32,046 nt of DNA from assembly GCA_945900945.1 (NCBI GenBank), contig CAMDKL010000063.1:1-32046 (forward strand). The letters are read 5' to 3'. Below the pieces are notes generated by a model, which did not search any database, was not told the DNA's origin, and saw only the letters and a list, made by a program, of their open reading frames with translations. The translations under genes were made by a program, and so were the position numbers. Origin of the DNA: Pirellula staleyi DSM 6068 (GTDB lineage: Bacteria > Planctomycetota > Planctomycetia > Pirellulales > Pirellulaceae). Of this stretch, positions 24,687-32,046 are shown piece by piece (within the stretch, counting starts at the first letter, position 1; each line of letters starts with the position of its first letter).

Positions 24687-25895
24687 CTAAGGAAATCGCT
24701 GAAGCAGCTTTCGGTAAACTCTCGCGGTTCTTTCGGCCATTTGGATGTCCGAGAACCCATAACGTTGTCTTTGAACTGCCAAATGGCTCATGCGACTCCA
24801 GGCCGTACGGTCTGAAATGAAAACTTGAATTGCTTGCGATAGTGATTCTGCATCTTGAGGCCTTGCAAGCAAACCTTCTTGTCCATGTCGGATTACTTCT
24901 GGGGTCCCCTCGACCCTGGTCGCAATCACAGGTACGCCACAAGCCAGTGCTTCCAAAACGACCATCGGCATCCCTTCTCCGAACAAGCTGGGTAGTACCA
25001 TTGCGTCGAAAGTTCGCATGACCGCTGGAACATCTTTGGTAAAGCCACGCAAGTTGACTATCCGCCCAAGGTCCAATCGATAAATAAGATCACGAACGCT
25101 CGATTCGTACTCAGGTGTTTCGAATCCGCCGATCACGTCGAGTGTAATTCGATCCTGCTGTCCTCTAATCTTTGGAATCGCCAGCATTGCAATCGCCCTG
25201 AGCAAGACCTCGATCCCTTTCCTTGGGCGGACAAGAGCAACCATTCCAAGTTTCCAGTGCTGTTGTTCGAGTCTCGCCATTGGATCGATGGACGGCTGTT
25301 CGGCAACTCCATTGGCTACCGCCGTTATCTTGTTGCGTGAATGGCCGCGAGAGAGCATTTCGCGTCGAAGCGATTTGGAAACGGTGATTATGTGGTCAGC
25401 GTTTCGAAGCAAGTAGGTTTCAACCCAGTCATTAACCCGATTGACGACGGCTCTGGTGGAGTCGCGCGCTGCGGGCGAATGAACATGGTAGACCCAAGGT
25501 AGTGCACAACGTTTTGCGACCAAGCTCGCAATCATTGCCGTTCTGGGGGTGTGCGCATGCAGGACATCCGATTGTGTTTCCTCGGCGTAGGCCGCGATCC
25601 GATGGACGATACTCAAGTCGAGACGACTTTTCATTCCGATGGAGCGAACACAATCGCTTTTAAGCCCGCATAATTTTGGAAATTTTCCCGGTTTCAAACA
25701 GACGAAGTTTGCGGCCACGCCAAAATCAGGCAGGCGTTGACCAAGAAGTTGCTGGACTCGTTCTGCACCCGAAAAATGTTCCCCATTGATCAAATGCAAT
25801 GACGAAATCGCTCGCTCAGCGGGTACTGTCTCGCCATGATAAACGGTAAACGGTGAACTAATTGATGGGTTAAACGGAGGGGCTGCGATTGACAT
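24687..25895 (-). CDS. Glycosyltransferase, family 4 type (GT-B fold)
   Basis: 402 residues from ATG 25895; TTG 25937 would add 14 residues of low complexity. N-terminal domain: LINGEHFSGAERVQQLLGQRL, the usual G-[AG]-E loop of GT4 enzymes, then DVLHAHTPRTAMIASL and WVYHVHSP. C-terminal domain: MVALVRPRKGIEVLLRA, VNLRGFTKDVP and the E-x7-E motif in FGEGMPMVVLEALACGVPVIAT, which binds the nucleotide sugar. It transfers a sugar from a nucleotide donor, probably in envelope or extracellular polysaccharide synthesis. It stands alone here, convergent with uvrA and divergent from the TIGR03009 gene, so the acceptor cannot be inferred. Confidence 0.9.
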   Translation of the reverse strand: MSIAAPPFNPSISSPFTVYHGETVPAERAISSLHLINGEHFSGAERVQQLLGQRLPDFGVAANFVCLKPGKFPKLCGLKSDCVRSIGMKSRLDLSIVHRIAAYAEETQSDVLHAHTPRTAMIASLVAKRCALPWVYHVHSPAARDSTRAVVNRVNDWVETYLLRNADHIITVSKSLRREMLSRGHSRNKITAVANGVAEQPSIDPMARLEQQHWKLGMVALVRPRKGIEVLLRAIAMLAIPKIRGQQDRITLDVIGGFETPEYESSVRDLIYRLDLGRIVNLRGFTKDVPAVMRTFDAMVLPSLFGEGMPMVVLEALACGVPVIATRVEGTPEVIRHGQEGLLARPQDAESLSQAIQVFISDRTAWSRMSHLAVQRQRYGFSDIQMAERTARVYRKLLQRFP

Positions 25896-26100
25896 TGTAA
25901 ATAGCTTTGGCGGTAGGGAGAAATCAATAGTGCGCAAGCCTAGGTCAAAAAGACATTGATAGCTAAGTTTCTAGAACAAGCGGCTGTAACAATGTTTAGA
26001 CCCAATCGTCATAACCCGAAAATTCGGCCTAGGTAGTTTTAAGGGGAGTTGCTATTGTTTCCGGCGCTAGCCCATGGATGGGCTAGTCCAAAATACAGCA

Positions 26101-27381
26101 ATGTCACGGATGATGAATATGATCAATCAGGGGACACGGTTTCACAAACATTCCAAGCTTGGGTTCATTGCAGGCGCTGCATGGATGATTGGCTATTGCT
26201 CGTTGGCAATGGGTCAACAGGGGGTTGCACCACCCTCAAATGGGTACGGCAATCGAACTGCTCCACCAACGAATCAGCCGCAAACTGGCCCTCAATCTGT
26301 TGGCAATCCTTCGAGCCGAGCCAACCCAGGCCCTGGACTTGGCGCTCCAGCGAACCCGGCCTCAAATCCCGCCTTGAATCCAGCGCTCAATCCCGCTTTG
26401 AATCCACGTCCTGTTTCTAATCAACTTCCAGGTGCCGGTAGCGGAAACGAAATAGTCACCAAGGATCCATTTGCAGCTAAGCCACTAACGCCGCAAGAAC
26501 AAGCACACCTGGACCAGGTGCTCAACTTCTGGGAAAAATCGACGTCGGATATCGAACGCTATTCGTGTAATTTTCTTCGATGGCAATACAACTCGTCCGA
26601 AAACTTTATTGCTGAATTGGCAAAAAAGACAGGTAAAGACATTCGAACCGTATACGTTACCGTTGCATCGGGCGAGTTGAAATACATGTCGCCTGACAAA
26701 GGCATGTTCAAGATTGGTAGGCTCCTCAAGTTATCCGGTCAACTCGCTGCAAATGGCCAGCCAGAGTACAAAGACTTTGCAAACGTGTTTGGTGAATGGT
26801 GGTTGTGCGATGGCGAAAAGGTATACGAATATGACCGCAGTGGTAAAAAGTGCTCTCGATTCACAATGCCACCTGAATTGAAGGGTGCCGGAATACTTGA
26901 ATCGCCAATGCCCTTTATGTTTGGGGTTAAAGCGGAAAAGATCAAGGCACGTTATTGGGTTCGATCACTGCCTCCACCGAACGACCAACAAGGCAAGCCT
27001 CGCGATGATGTTTTCGTGATCGAAGCGTACCCGAAATTTCAATCGGACGCCGTCAATTACGACCATGTTCAGATTTATCTCGATCGACAAATGTTTTTGC
27101 CAATGATGCTCATCAAGTACAACACGGAACACGTCGATCAACCTGACAAAGTGTTGAATGACAATCGAGAGGTATTTGAGTTTAGCGATCGCGCTAAGAA
27201 TTCCACGATACTTCAGAAGATCAACGATACGCTTTTTCGCAAGGAGTTCATTCCATTCGATGTTCCCAAGGACTGGACTGTAGAAGATAAAGTTTTCGAC
27301 CCACCAGCCACGGAGAATGTTCGGGCCGCCAGCAATCCAGTTGCCCCACAACCGAACAGTACACCGAACATTCGAAAGTAA
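26101..27381 (+). CDS. Planctomycete TIGR03009-domain secreted protein
   Basis: 426 residues. Several near-by ATGs (26101, 26110, 26113) can serve; I use 26101. A signal peptide (KLGFIAGAAWMIGYCSLAMG) is followed by a Pro/Asn-rich linker with three exact NPAL units (26365-26400). The folded region starts at LDQVLNFWEKSTSDIERYSCNFLRW and continues to FIPFDVPKDWTVEDKVF. This pattern matches the planctomycete-specific domain TIGR03009, which has no assigned function but resembles outer-membrane lipoprotein carrier folds (LolA-like). The next gene, a lipoprotein, begins 12 bp after the stop, so the two may act together at the envelope. Confidence 0.8.
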   Translation: MSRMMNMINQGTRFHKHSKLGFIAGAAWMIGYCSLAMGQQGVAPPSNGYGNRTAPPTNQPQTGPQSVGNPSSRANPGPGLGAPANPASNPALNPALNPALNPRPVSNQLPGAGSGNEIVTKDPFAAKPLTPQEQAHLDQVLNFWEKSTSDIERYSCNFLRWQYNSSENFIAELAKKTGKDIRTVYVTVASGELKYMSPDKGMFKIGRLLKLSGQLAANGQPEYKDFANVFGEWWLCDGEKVYEYDRSGKKCSRFTMPPELKGAGILESPMPFMFGVKAEKIKARYWVRSLPPPNDQQGKPRDDVFVIEAYPKFQSDAVNYDHVQIYLDRQMFLPMMLIKYNTEHVDQPDKVLNDNREVFEFSDRAKNSTILQKINDTLFRKEFIPFDVPKDWTVEDKVFDPPATENVRAASNPVAPQPNSTPNIRK

Positions 27382-27393
27382 TAATCACCACGA

Positions 27394-28299
27394 ATGAGCT
27401 TCAAGCGTTTGACACGATTGGCTTTCATCGTCTTGTGTGCAGGCTTGGCATTTCAAACTGGCTGTGCATCCTGGCTTCCGTCTGGTGAAGAGCCTGCGGC
27501 GGCGAAAACGAAGCACGGATTTGTAGCCTCAGTCACATCCAGCGATGCCGCCGGAGTTGAAACAATTCTGGTGCGGCTAAATCCGTTGCAAGCAGACCGG
27601 CTCCCCGAGCTCTGGGCGCAAATCGATGAGCAGGCGCTGAAACCGGAATTGCGGATCATAATGGACAAGAACGGAATGCGGGCCGGAAAGATCTCTGGCA
27701 GCACGCCGCCGCTTCTCGATGAGTGGGTACGAAAAACTGTCCAACGCATCGGAGAAGACCCGCTGGAACAAGTAGGCTTTGCAGCAGATGTCTCTTCGTT
27801 CTCTCAGTTGTGGCGTTGTCGAGCTAACGTTCGCAAAGAACTTTCGGTTCGCAATTTCCCCGTTGGGTCAACATGTGTAAATTACTTCGACGTTTCCTCC
27901 CACGAGCACATTTATGATGCTCCACACTTTGCTTATTCTATTCGAGCGACTCCTCACGGCGACACATCTGCAACCATCCGCTTGACGCCCGAACTGCAAT
28001 ATGGTGAACTGATAAAGAAAATGGTCGCAAGAGAATCGGCTGTGCGTACAGATATACGCCGCGAATCGGTAAGCTTTGAACCGCTCGCCATCGAATTGCG
28101 GATTCAACAGGGCGATTGCATCGTGATTGGACCCACGACCGATTCACGCGGCTTGGGTGAACACTACTTCCACACCAAAACTCAGACCGGTGAAATACAA
28201 CCGGTGTTACTGCTAGTCCGCTTGAGTGAAGCCAATACAGACGACGCCTTTGCGCTTCCATTTGCGACGCAAGCAAAGCAACTCTCGTCCCTTCGCTAA
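27394..28299 (+). CDS. Predicted lipoprotein, function unknown
   Basis: 301 residues. Signal peptide of about 23 residues ending FQTGC, with C24 as the likely lipidated residue. I do not recognise a family. The mature protein has alternating beta-like stretches: VETILVRLNPLQADRLPELW, then AYSIRATPHGDTSATIRLTPELQYG, and a C-terminal part with IELRIQQGDCIVIGP and PVLLLVRLSEA. The latter resembles segments of planctomycete secreted proteins, but I make no call. It follows the TIGR03009 gene by 12 bp and precedes the acetyltransferase gene by 12 bp, so a three-gene unit is likely. Confidence 0.7.
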   Translation: MSFKRLTRLAFIVLCAGLAFQTGCASWLPSGEEPAAAKTKHGFVASVTSSDAAGVETILVRLNPLQADRLPELWAQIDEQALKPELRIIMDKNGMRAGKISGSTPPLLDEWVRKTVQRIGEDPLEQVGFAADVSSFSQLWRCRANVRKELSVRNFPVGSTCVNYFDVSSHEHIYDAPHFAYSIRATPHGDTSATIRLTPELQYGELIKKMVARESAVRTDIRRESVSFEPLAIELRIQQGDCIVIGPTTDSRGLGEHYFHTKTQTGEIQPVLLLVRLSEANTDDAFALPFATQAKQLSSLR

Positions 28300-28311
28300 A
28301 GGCAGGCATCG

Positions 28312-29316
28312 ATGAACAGCGAATGGATCGAGTGCGTCCGATGGTGCCATTGGGCTGAAGACCAAGCGTCGATCGATACATTGATCGAAACCCTGGACGA
28401 TCTCTGCCTGCGGTCCAAATACTCCTCCCCGATCCTGACCAAGTCGCGAGTCGATTTCGGTATTCGCACCTCTGGATACTTGGTAATGTACCCAGGTGCA
28501 CTAGCCTCCATCGGTAATTTGCGAACAGAATCCACTGACACGATGTCCAATGATCGCGTAGAGATGGAACGCAAATGGTCAGTCGAAATAGCTAGGGAAC
28601 TCTTTCAGGCAGCATTCGACCAGGGTGCCGAAATCGTTCAAGCGATTTCTCCGTTGGTTGCTTCGCGACTTTCAAACGACTTGGATTCCGCATTCATATC
28701 TACCGCCCCACAACGCGATATTGTCTTTGCATCTGCAGGAATGGCCCCAGTCGCGAAACTGATACAAATGGCGTGCGTTGGAATTCAAACCATTCCTAGA
28801 CTAACCGTTCCCGCTTTGGGTCTAGATTGCGGGGAACTTGACTTCATTCCGTATCATGAGTTTCTGCCAAACCAGTGGAGCCAATTAGTCGAAAGAACGT
28901 ATATTGAAACTCGCGATGTACCAGAACTAAATGGTCTGCGCAGTACGGAAAGTACATTGGCTGGCTATGCTTCCGCCATTCATGGTGTTCCAAAAACATG
29001 GTGGGTTGTGCGATGCAAAAGTGTTCCGATTGGGTGCTTGCTATTGACGCCGACTGCCGCCCGATGTTGTGAGATAACGTATTTAGGTTTGGTACCGGAA
29101 TGGCGAGGCAAAGGATTTTCCAAAGTCATTATGAACTTTGTTCGAGACTGGGCATTGGAAAGCGGAATCGAAGGCATCACGCTTGCTGTCGACTTGAGAA
29201 ACAGTCCAGCAATCAGACTCTATCAGTCATGCGGTTTCATGACCGATCAATTTGTGCAAGCGTGGATATGTTTTCCAAATCGACAGCCCAAAGTAGGCGG
29301 CCGTGAATTTACGTAG
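28312..29316 (+). CDS. GNAT-family N-acetyltransferase
   Basis: 334 residues. The C-terminal GNAT domain (about 190-320) shows the acetyl-CoA motif YLGLVPEWRGKGFSKVIM (257-274; the R265-G-K-G loop) and the typical LAVDLRNSPAIRLYQSCGF (291-309). The N-terminal 180 residues have no obvious motif but may be a degenerate GNAT fold, as in two-domain members. Substrate unknown. ATG 28312 is preceded by aaaggcagg. Its TAG stop (29314-29316) lies inside the palindromic repeat that the insertion sequence interrupted. Confidence 0.8.
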   Translation: MNSEWIECVRWCHWAEDQASIDTLIETLDDLCLRSKYSSPILTKSRVDFGIRTSGYLVMYPGALASIGNLRTESTDTMSNDRVEMERKWSVEIARELFQAAFDQGAEIVQAISPLVASRLSNDLDSAFISTAPQRDIVFASAGMAPVAKLIQMACVGIQTIPRLTVPALGLDCGELDFIPYHEFLPNQWSQLVERTYIETRDVPELNGLRSTESTLAGYASAIHGVPKTWWVVRCKSVPIGCLLLTPTAARCCEITYLGLVPEWRGKGFSKVIMNFVRDWALESGIEGITLAVDLRNSPAIRLYQSCGFMTDQFVQAWICFPNRQPKVGGREFT

Positions 29317-29330
29317 AACAGGCTGGCAGC

Positions 29331-30898
29331 CTTTTTATACCCCACAAGTCATTTGGCTAAAGGCAGCGAAGGCTTCGACGATTGTTTCAAAGCGGCTCAT
29401 TCCTCGCCAAATCGTTTTTGAACCGGGTGGGCCTTGTGATTTCTTGTTGATGTAGCCCCCCAATTGCGCGATCGCGGTCATGAAGGCTCGCATCGTCGGC
29501 GGCTTCGTCGGGTCAATTGGACGTCGGTGCAGGAAGATCATGATGGCCATCCACTCTCCCGGTGTGAAGTATTTCTCGCACGAACTCTCAGGATCGCTTC
29601 GCGTGGCACCTTTGAGATACTCCACTCGCCAAGCGACCACCGTGAGCATTGAAAATGCTATCAGATATCGCTCCAGCGTTTCGTACTTCATGTCTTCGAT
29701 TCGCAAACCGCTCTTAAGTGTCTTGAAATACAACTCCACTGCCCAACGCATGCAGTATCCATCGAGCACCGACTCTATGTCTTCGATGCTCTTTATAGGA
29801 AGCGTTGTAAAAAGAACCCATCGTATCGGTGTTTCACCGTCTGGCGGATTCTCTTCTAACGCCTCGACAACGTTGATTGTCACGTCTTCAAGACTTCCTC
29901 CGCCTGCGCGACGTGGTCCAGCGACTATGACCGTAATGGCTCGAATCTGCAGCACAGCTTCACGCGTTGTTCGGGCCTGACGGCGAACGCGTTTTTTATC
30001 GTCGGGGAACTCTGGAGCCTCACGTCCGCCAACCTTGACCGTTCGCGTACTTCGCCACTGAGCGTTGGATAATGCTTCATCTACCAACGCCCCTTGTATG
30101 CTCTGGCCTGTTGCCGAATCGCTTGCCGAAACGATCAAATACTGGCGACTTTGCCGAATGATGAAGTCGTAATTGTCCGGTAGATCGCTCGCTTCACAGA
30201 ATAGTTCACCAATGTCTGACTCACTGTCGGAGACCATCACGAAGTTCGTCCCAGGAAGGCTCCGGGCGAGTTGTTCGCCACTTTGCATCATCTCCAACCA
30301 GCGGCAGCTTTCCTTTTCCTCAAAGCACGCCTGTTTCCTATTAGCCGCCCGTTCTTGAGACGGGATTTCAAGGGACGTTGGATCACGCGTCCAGATCACT
30401 TGATCGACCACACCCAATGGCAATTCATCCTCGTTGATTGCATAAAGCGGATGATAAAAAAAGCCCTGTCGCTTATCAGTGCCCAGTGGTCCGGCACCTG
30501 AAACAGGTTGCTTGGGCTTGGTCAAATCAACTTCGGTTGTGTCCTGAGCAAGATAGACCCGCCGATATGTGGCACACCGATCACGTGTGGATTGACTATG
30601 CTGAGCAAGGATTTCGTCCATATTAACTTTTGGGTTATCGACAAAGCGGTAGGTAGCCTTAAGATCTGCGTTAGACCTAGCTCGATCAGGCGTCGACTCG
30701 CCAATGCGAGCCGCCTGCGAGATACAAAGTTTTAACCGATAATCCAACCGTTTGTCGCCGAACTGAACGCCTTGAAACTCACGATCAACCCAATCCACAA
30801 CCATTTCCAGCCACCATCCATGAAGGCGTCATACAAAAACGCTATCAATCGCATATAACGCACGCCATGGCAACCTCAGACTTGTGGGGTATAAAAAG
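29331..30898 (-). mobile_element. Complete IS4-family insertion sequence (IS50/Tn5-like), 1568 bp
   Basis: Terminal inverted repeats are 20 bp and perfect: ctttttataccccacaagtc at 29331-29350 and its complement at 30879-30898. A 9-bp direct repeat, gctggcagc, flanks it at 29322-29330 and 30899-30907, matching the 9-bp target duplication of the IS50 group. It encodes one intact transposase. Perfect ends and duplication indicate a recent, probably still functional insertion. Confidence 0.92.
29335..30804 (-). CDS. IS4-family transposase (Tn5-like)
   Basis: 489 residues. Order: N-terminal DNA-binding domain (about 1-75; VDREFQGVQFGDKRLDYRL, DLKATYRFVDNP), catalytic DDE core, and C-terminal dimerisation region. 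Active-site residues: D88 (LAQDTTEVD), D193 (VSDSESDIGE) and E357 within an exact IS4 signature Y350-(2)-R353-(3)-E357-(6)-K364. It cuts and pastes the element through hairpin-ended intermediates. The stop codon lies within the left inverted repeat. No frameshift or internal stop, so it appears intact. Confidence 0.94.
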   Translation of the reverse strand: MVVDWVDREFQGVQFGDKRLDYRLKLCISQAARIGESTPDRARSNADLKATYRFVDNPKVNMDEILAQHSQSTRDRCATYRRVYLAQDTTEVDLTKPKQPVSGAGPLGTDKRQGFFYHPLYAINEDELPLGVVDQVIWTRDPTSLEIPSQERAANRKQACFEEKESCRWLEMMQSGEQLARSLPGTNFVMVSDSESDIGELFCEASDLPDNYDFIIRQSRQYLIVSASDSATGQSIQGALVDEALSNAQWRSTRTVKVGGREAPEFPDDKKRVRRQARTTREAVLQIRAITVIVAGPRRAGGGSLEDVTINVVEALEENPPDGETPIRWVLFTTLPIKSIEDIESVLDGYCMRWAVELYFKTLKSGLRIEDMKYETLERYLIAFSMLTVVAWRVEYLKGATRSDPESSCEKYFTPGEWMAIMIFLHRRPIDPTKPPTMRAFMTAIAQLGGYINKKSQGPPGSKTIWRGMSRFETIVEAFAAFSQMTCGV

Positions 30899-30912
30899 GC
30901 TGGCAGCTTGTA

Positions 30913-31335
30913 CTACGAATTGCACAAGGGAACGCTTGGGTTTGGGCTTTTCATTAAATCGGCAAGAGTTGTCGTTCGAAAAACCGTTTCGACGGTTTCT
31001 AACGCACCGTCCATCTTTTTATGCAGGGAACAGAGTCGTTTGCGATGGCTAGAGAGGTCAAGCGGGCAAGTGTGAATCCGTTGGATAGGATCGACGCATT
31101 GGACGACTTCATAAATTGTCAGTTTATCGGGCGACTTTCCCAATAAAAAGCCGCCGCTGACACCCCGCTTCACAGTGACTAGCCCACCTCGGGCTAGCGT
31201 TTGCATAACCTTGGACAGATAAGGTGCTGGGACTTGCGTTGCCTTTGCAATCTGTGCAGTGGTTTGAAGCATATCAGGCTGCATCGCCAAATGCACAATA
31301 GCCCTAAGCGAATATTCAACGGTTTGCGAAAACAT
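30913..31335 (-). CDS. Rrf2-family transcriptional regulator
   Basis: 140 residues from ATG 31335; the frame runs further upstream, but only inside the preceding gene. Winged-helix domain: MFSQTVEYSLRAIVHLA (1-17), VPAPYLSKVMQTLARGGLV and KRGVSGGFLLGK (57-67). Cysteines C80, C90 and C102 lie in the region where Rrf2 proteins such as NsrR and IscR bind Fe-S clusters, with CPLDLSSH and LCSLH. Such proteins sense nitric oxide, iron-sulfur or redox status. It is 11 bp downstream of the DUF3365 haem protein. A perfect short palindrome touches its start codon. Its TAG stop falls inside the repeat split by the insertion sequence. Confidence 0.88.
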   Translation of the reverse strand: MFSQTVEYSLRAIVHLAMQPDMLQTTAQIAKATQVPAPYLSKVMQTLARGGLVTVKRGVSGGFLLGKSPDKLTIYEVVQCVDPIQRIHTCPLDLSSHRKRLCSLHKKMDGALETVETVFRTTTLADLMKSPNPSVPLCNS

Positions 31336-31350
31336 ATAGAAACATTCTAT
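31336..31350. promoter_or_regulatory. Perfect 6-bp palindrome adjoining the Rrf2 start codon
   Basis: atagaa (31336-31341) and ttctat (31345-31350) are reverse complements around aca. The element fills the gap between the DUF3365 stop and the Rrf2 ATG and covers the ribosome-binding position, where no Shine-Dalgarno is seen. It could be an operator for the Rrf2 protein or an RNA element. Short palindromes occur by chance, so this is tentative. Confidence 0.35.
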
Positions 31351-31889
31351 TCGCCGTCCCGGTTGAGCGGTACTTGATAGGAAACGCCACCCACAATTTT
31401 TTTGCCGCGGTAGTTCTCGTGACAGAGCACGCATTTCTCTAGCGCCATCGGCAAGATCGTCATGGTCCGAAGGAATTCCTTTCCACCGATCGTTTCAACG
31501 GAATCAACCATTTCCTTGCCGGCAAGCATGTCTTTCATGGCTTGCTTTTCGAATGCATCCTTAGGCGAGTTTTCAGGATTGATAGGGTCGCCGAGTCCGT
31601 CGACCAACCGGACTTCATGCCAATTTCCAGCCTTCATCGCTTTCAATACAGGCTGAAACGTGGTGATCGCGGCAGTGGACGAGTCGTTCTCGACGTAGGT
31701 TTGCGTGACGGAGACGATAGCTGTTTTGTACAACGTATCGAGCATTTTGGTTTCCCGTCGTGCACTCCTTATATTCCTGTCCTTTTCGCTTGTAGCTTGG
31801 GGATCGTTCCCAGCTGCATAGTGCCAAAAACCGAGTGCGCTCAATGCTGCACTTCCAGCTACGAACATTCGAAAATTCCAAATCGACAT
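31347..31889 (-). CDS. DUF3365 (Tll0287-like) c-type haem protein, putative sensor
   Basis: 180 residues. An N-terminal membrane anchor or signal segment (about 5-24) is followed by the DUF3365 domain: helical part about 40-90, then WHEVRLVDGLGDPINPENSPKDAFE (90-114), and the covalent haem motif C153-V-L-C156-H157 followed by ENYRGKKIVGGVSYQVPL. Members are extracytoplasmic haem sensors or redox proteins. Start ATG 31889 has ggagag 5 bases upstream. The Rrf2 gene follows at once, suggesting a small signalling unit: extracytoplasmic haem protein and cytoplasmic Fe-S regulator. Confidence 0.85.
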   Translation of the reverse strand: MSIWNFRMFVAGSAALSALGFWHYAAGNDPQATSEKDRNIRSARRETKMLDTLYKTAIVSVTQTYVENDSSTAAITTFQPVLKAMKAGNWHEVRLVDGLGDPINPENSPKDAFEKQAMKDMLAGKEMVDSVETIGGKEFLRTMTILPMALEKCVLCHENYRGKKIVGGVSYQVPLNRDGE

Positions 31890-32046
31890 AATAACTCTCC
31901 GTGAAATTGAGTTTTAATCACCACCTGGCTCTAAACAGGATACTCTTGTCCAATTTAACCGATAGCAGATCCTCATGCAATAGGAGACAAAGGAGTCTAG
32001 TTTTTCGATCTGCTCGGAGCGTGCCGAAATGGCGTTGACATAAGCC
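31890..32046. promoter_or_regulatory. Upstream region of the DUF3365-Rrf2 unit
   Basis: 157 bp without a gene to the window edge. An imperfect palindrome, acagg-atact-cttgt (31935-31949), lies about 50 bp upstream of the DUF3365 start and could be an operator. No promoter boxes could be fixed. Confidence 0.3.

Larger units (their letters stand above)
29313..30916. repeat. Palindromic repeat split by the insertion sequence
   Basis: Left part 29313-29330 (gtagaacaggctggcagc) and right part 30908-30916 (ttgtactac) become one 27-base element when the insertion and one copy of its 9-bp duplication are removed. Its 12-base ends (gtagaacaggct and agcttgtactac) pair at 10 of 12 positions. It would have sat between two convergent genes and supplied a TAG stop to each. 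Confidence 0.7.

Overview
The window looks like a chromosomal segment of a planctomycete, most likely family Pirellulaceae. The support is a TIGR03009-type secreted protein, a PQQ-like beta-propeller and a DUF1080 protein with signal peptides, a murB plus ftsQ-like pair, and several palindromic intergenic repeats of the style I associate with planctomycete genomes. The assignment comes from gene content, since there is no rRNA or marker gene here.

Layout. Positions 1-459 hold no convincing gene, only a hairpin. Positions 460-2912 (+) carry a secreted thioredoxin-like protein, a MurB homologue whose catalytic Ser and Glu motifs look lost, and an FtsQ-like POTRA protein, closed by a strong hairpin terminator. 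Positions 3167-4680 (-) carry a fumarylacetoacetate-hydrolase-family enzyme and a DUF1080 protein. Positions 4795-16170 (-) are one nitrate-assimilation operon, transcribed in the order nrtA, nrtB, nrtC, nrtD, a fused DmsB-DmsC-like Fe-S/membrane protein, molybdopterin nitrate reductase, nirA nitrite reductase, and an FeS-flavoprotein reductase. Most junctions overlap or nearly touch. Nitrate would be imported by the ABC system, reduced by a reductase probably fed from quinol through the DmsBC-like anchor, and then reduced to ammonium by NirA fed from NADPH through the CysJ-like flavoprotein.

Divergent from the operon lies an NtrC-like response regulator (16708-17844) that lacks the sigma-54 contact loop. 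It runs into an Hpt domain in another frame (17687-18001), so it is a frameshifted REC-AAA-Hpt gene or two overlapping genes. Next come a PQQ-like propeller protein (18358-19644) and a tightly overlapping trio: lipoprotein, membrane spermidine-synthase-like protein and compact UvrA (19688-24535). A tandem 37-bp hairpin repeat separates uvrA from a convergent glycosyltransferase (24687-25895). A second + strand group follows: TIGR03009 protein, lipoprotein and GNAT acetyltransferase (26101-29316).

Positions 29331-30898 are a complete IS4-family (IS50/Tn5-like) insertion sequence with 20-bp perfect inverted ends and a 9-bp target duplication. It is inserted into a palindromic repeat that supplied the stop codons of two convergent genes. 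The right end (30913-31889, -) is a two-gene unit of a c-type-heme DUF3365 sensor and an Rrf2 regulator, with a palindrome at the regulator's start codon.

The points I consider most unusual are the DmsBC-linked nitrate assimilation operon with an RnfB-like Fe-S domain on its flavoprotein, the regulator without a GAFTGA loop, the repeat-derived C-terminal tail of NirA, the IS inside a palindromic repeat, and the apparently degenerate MurB.
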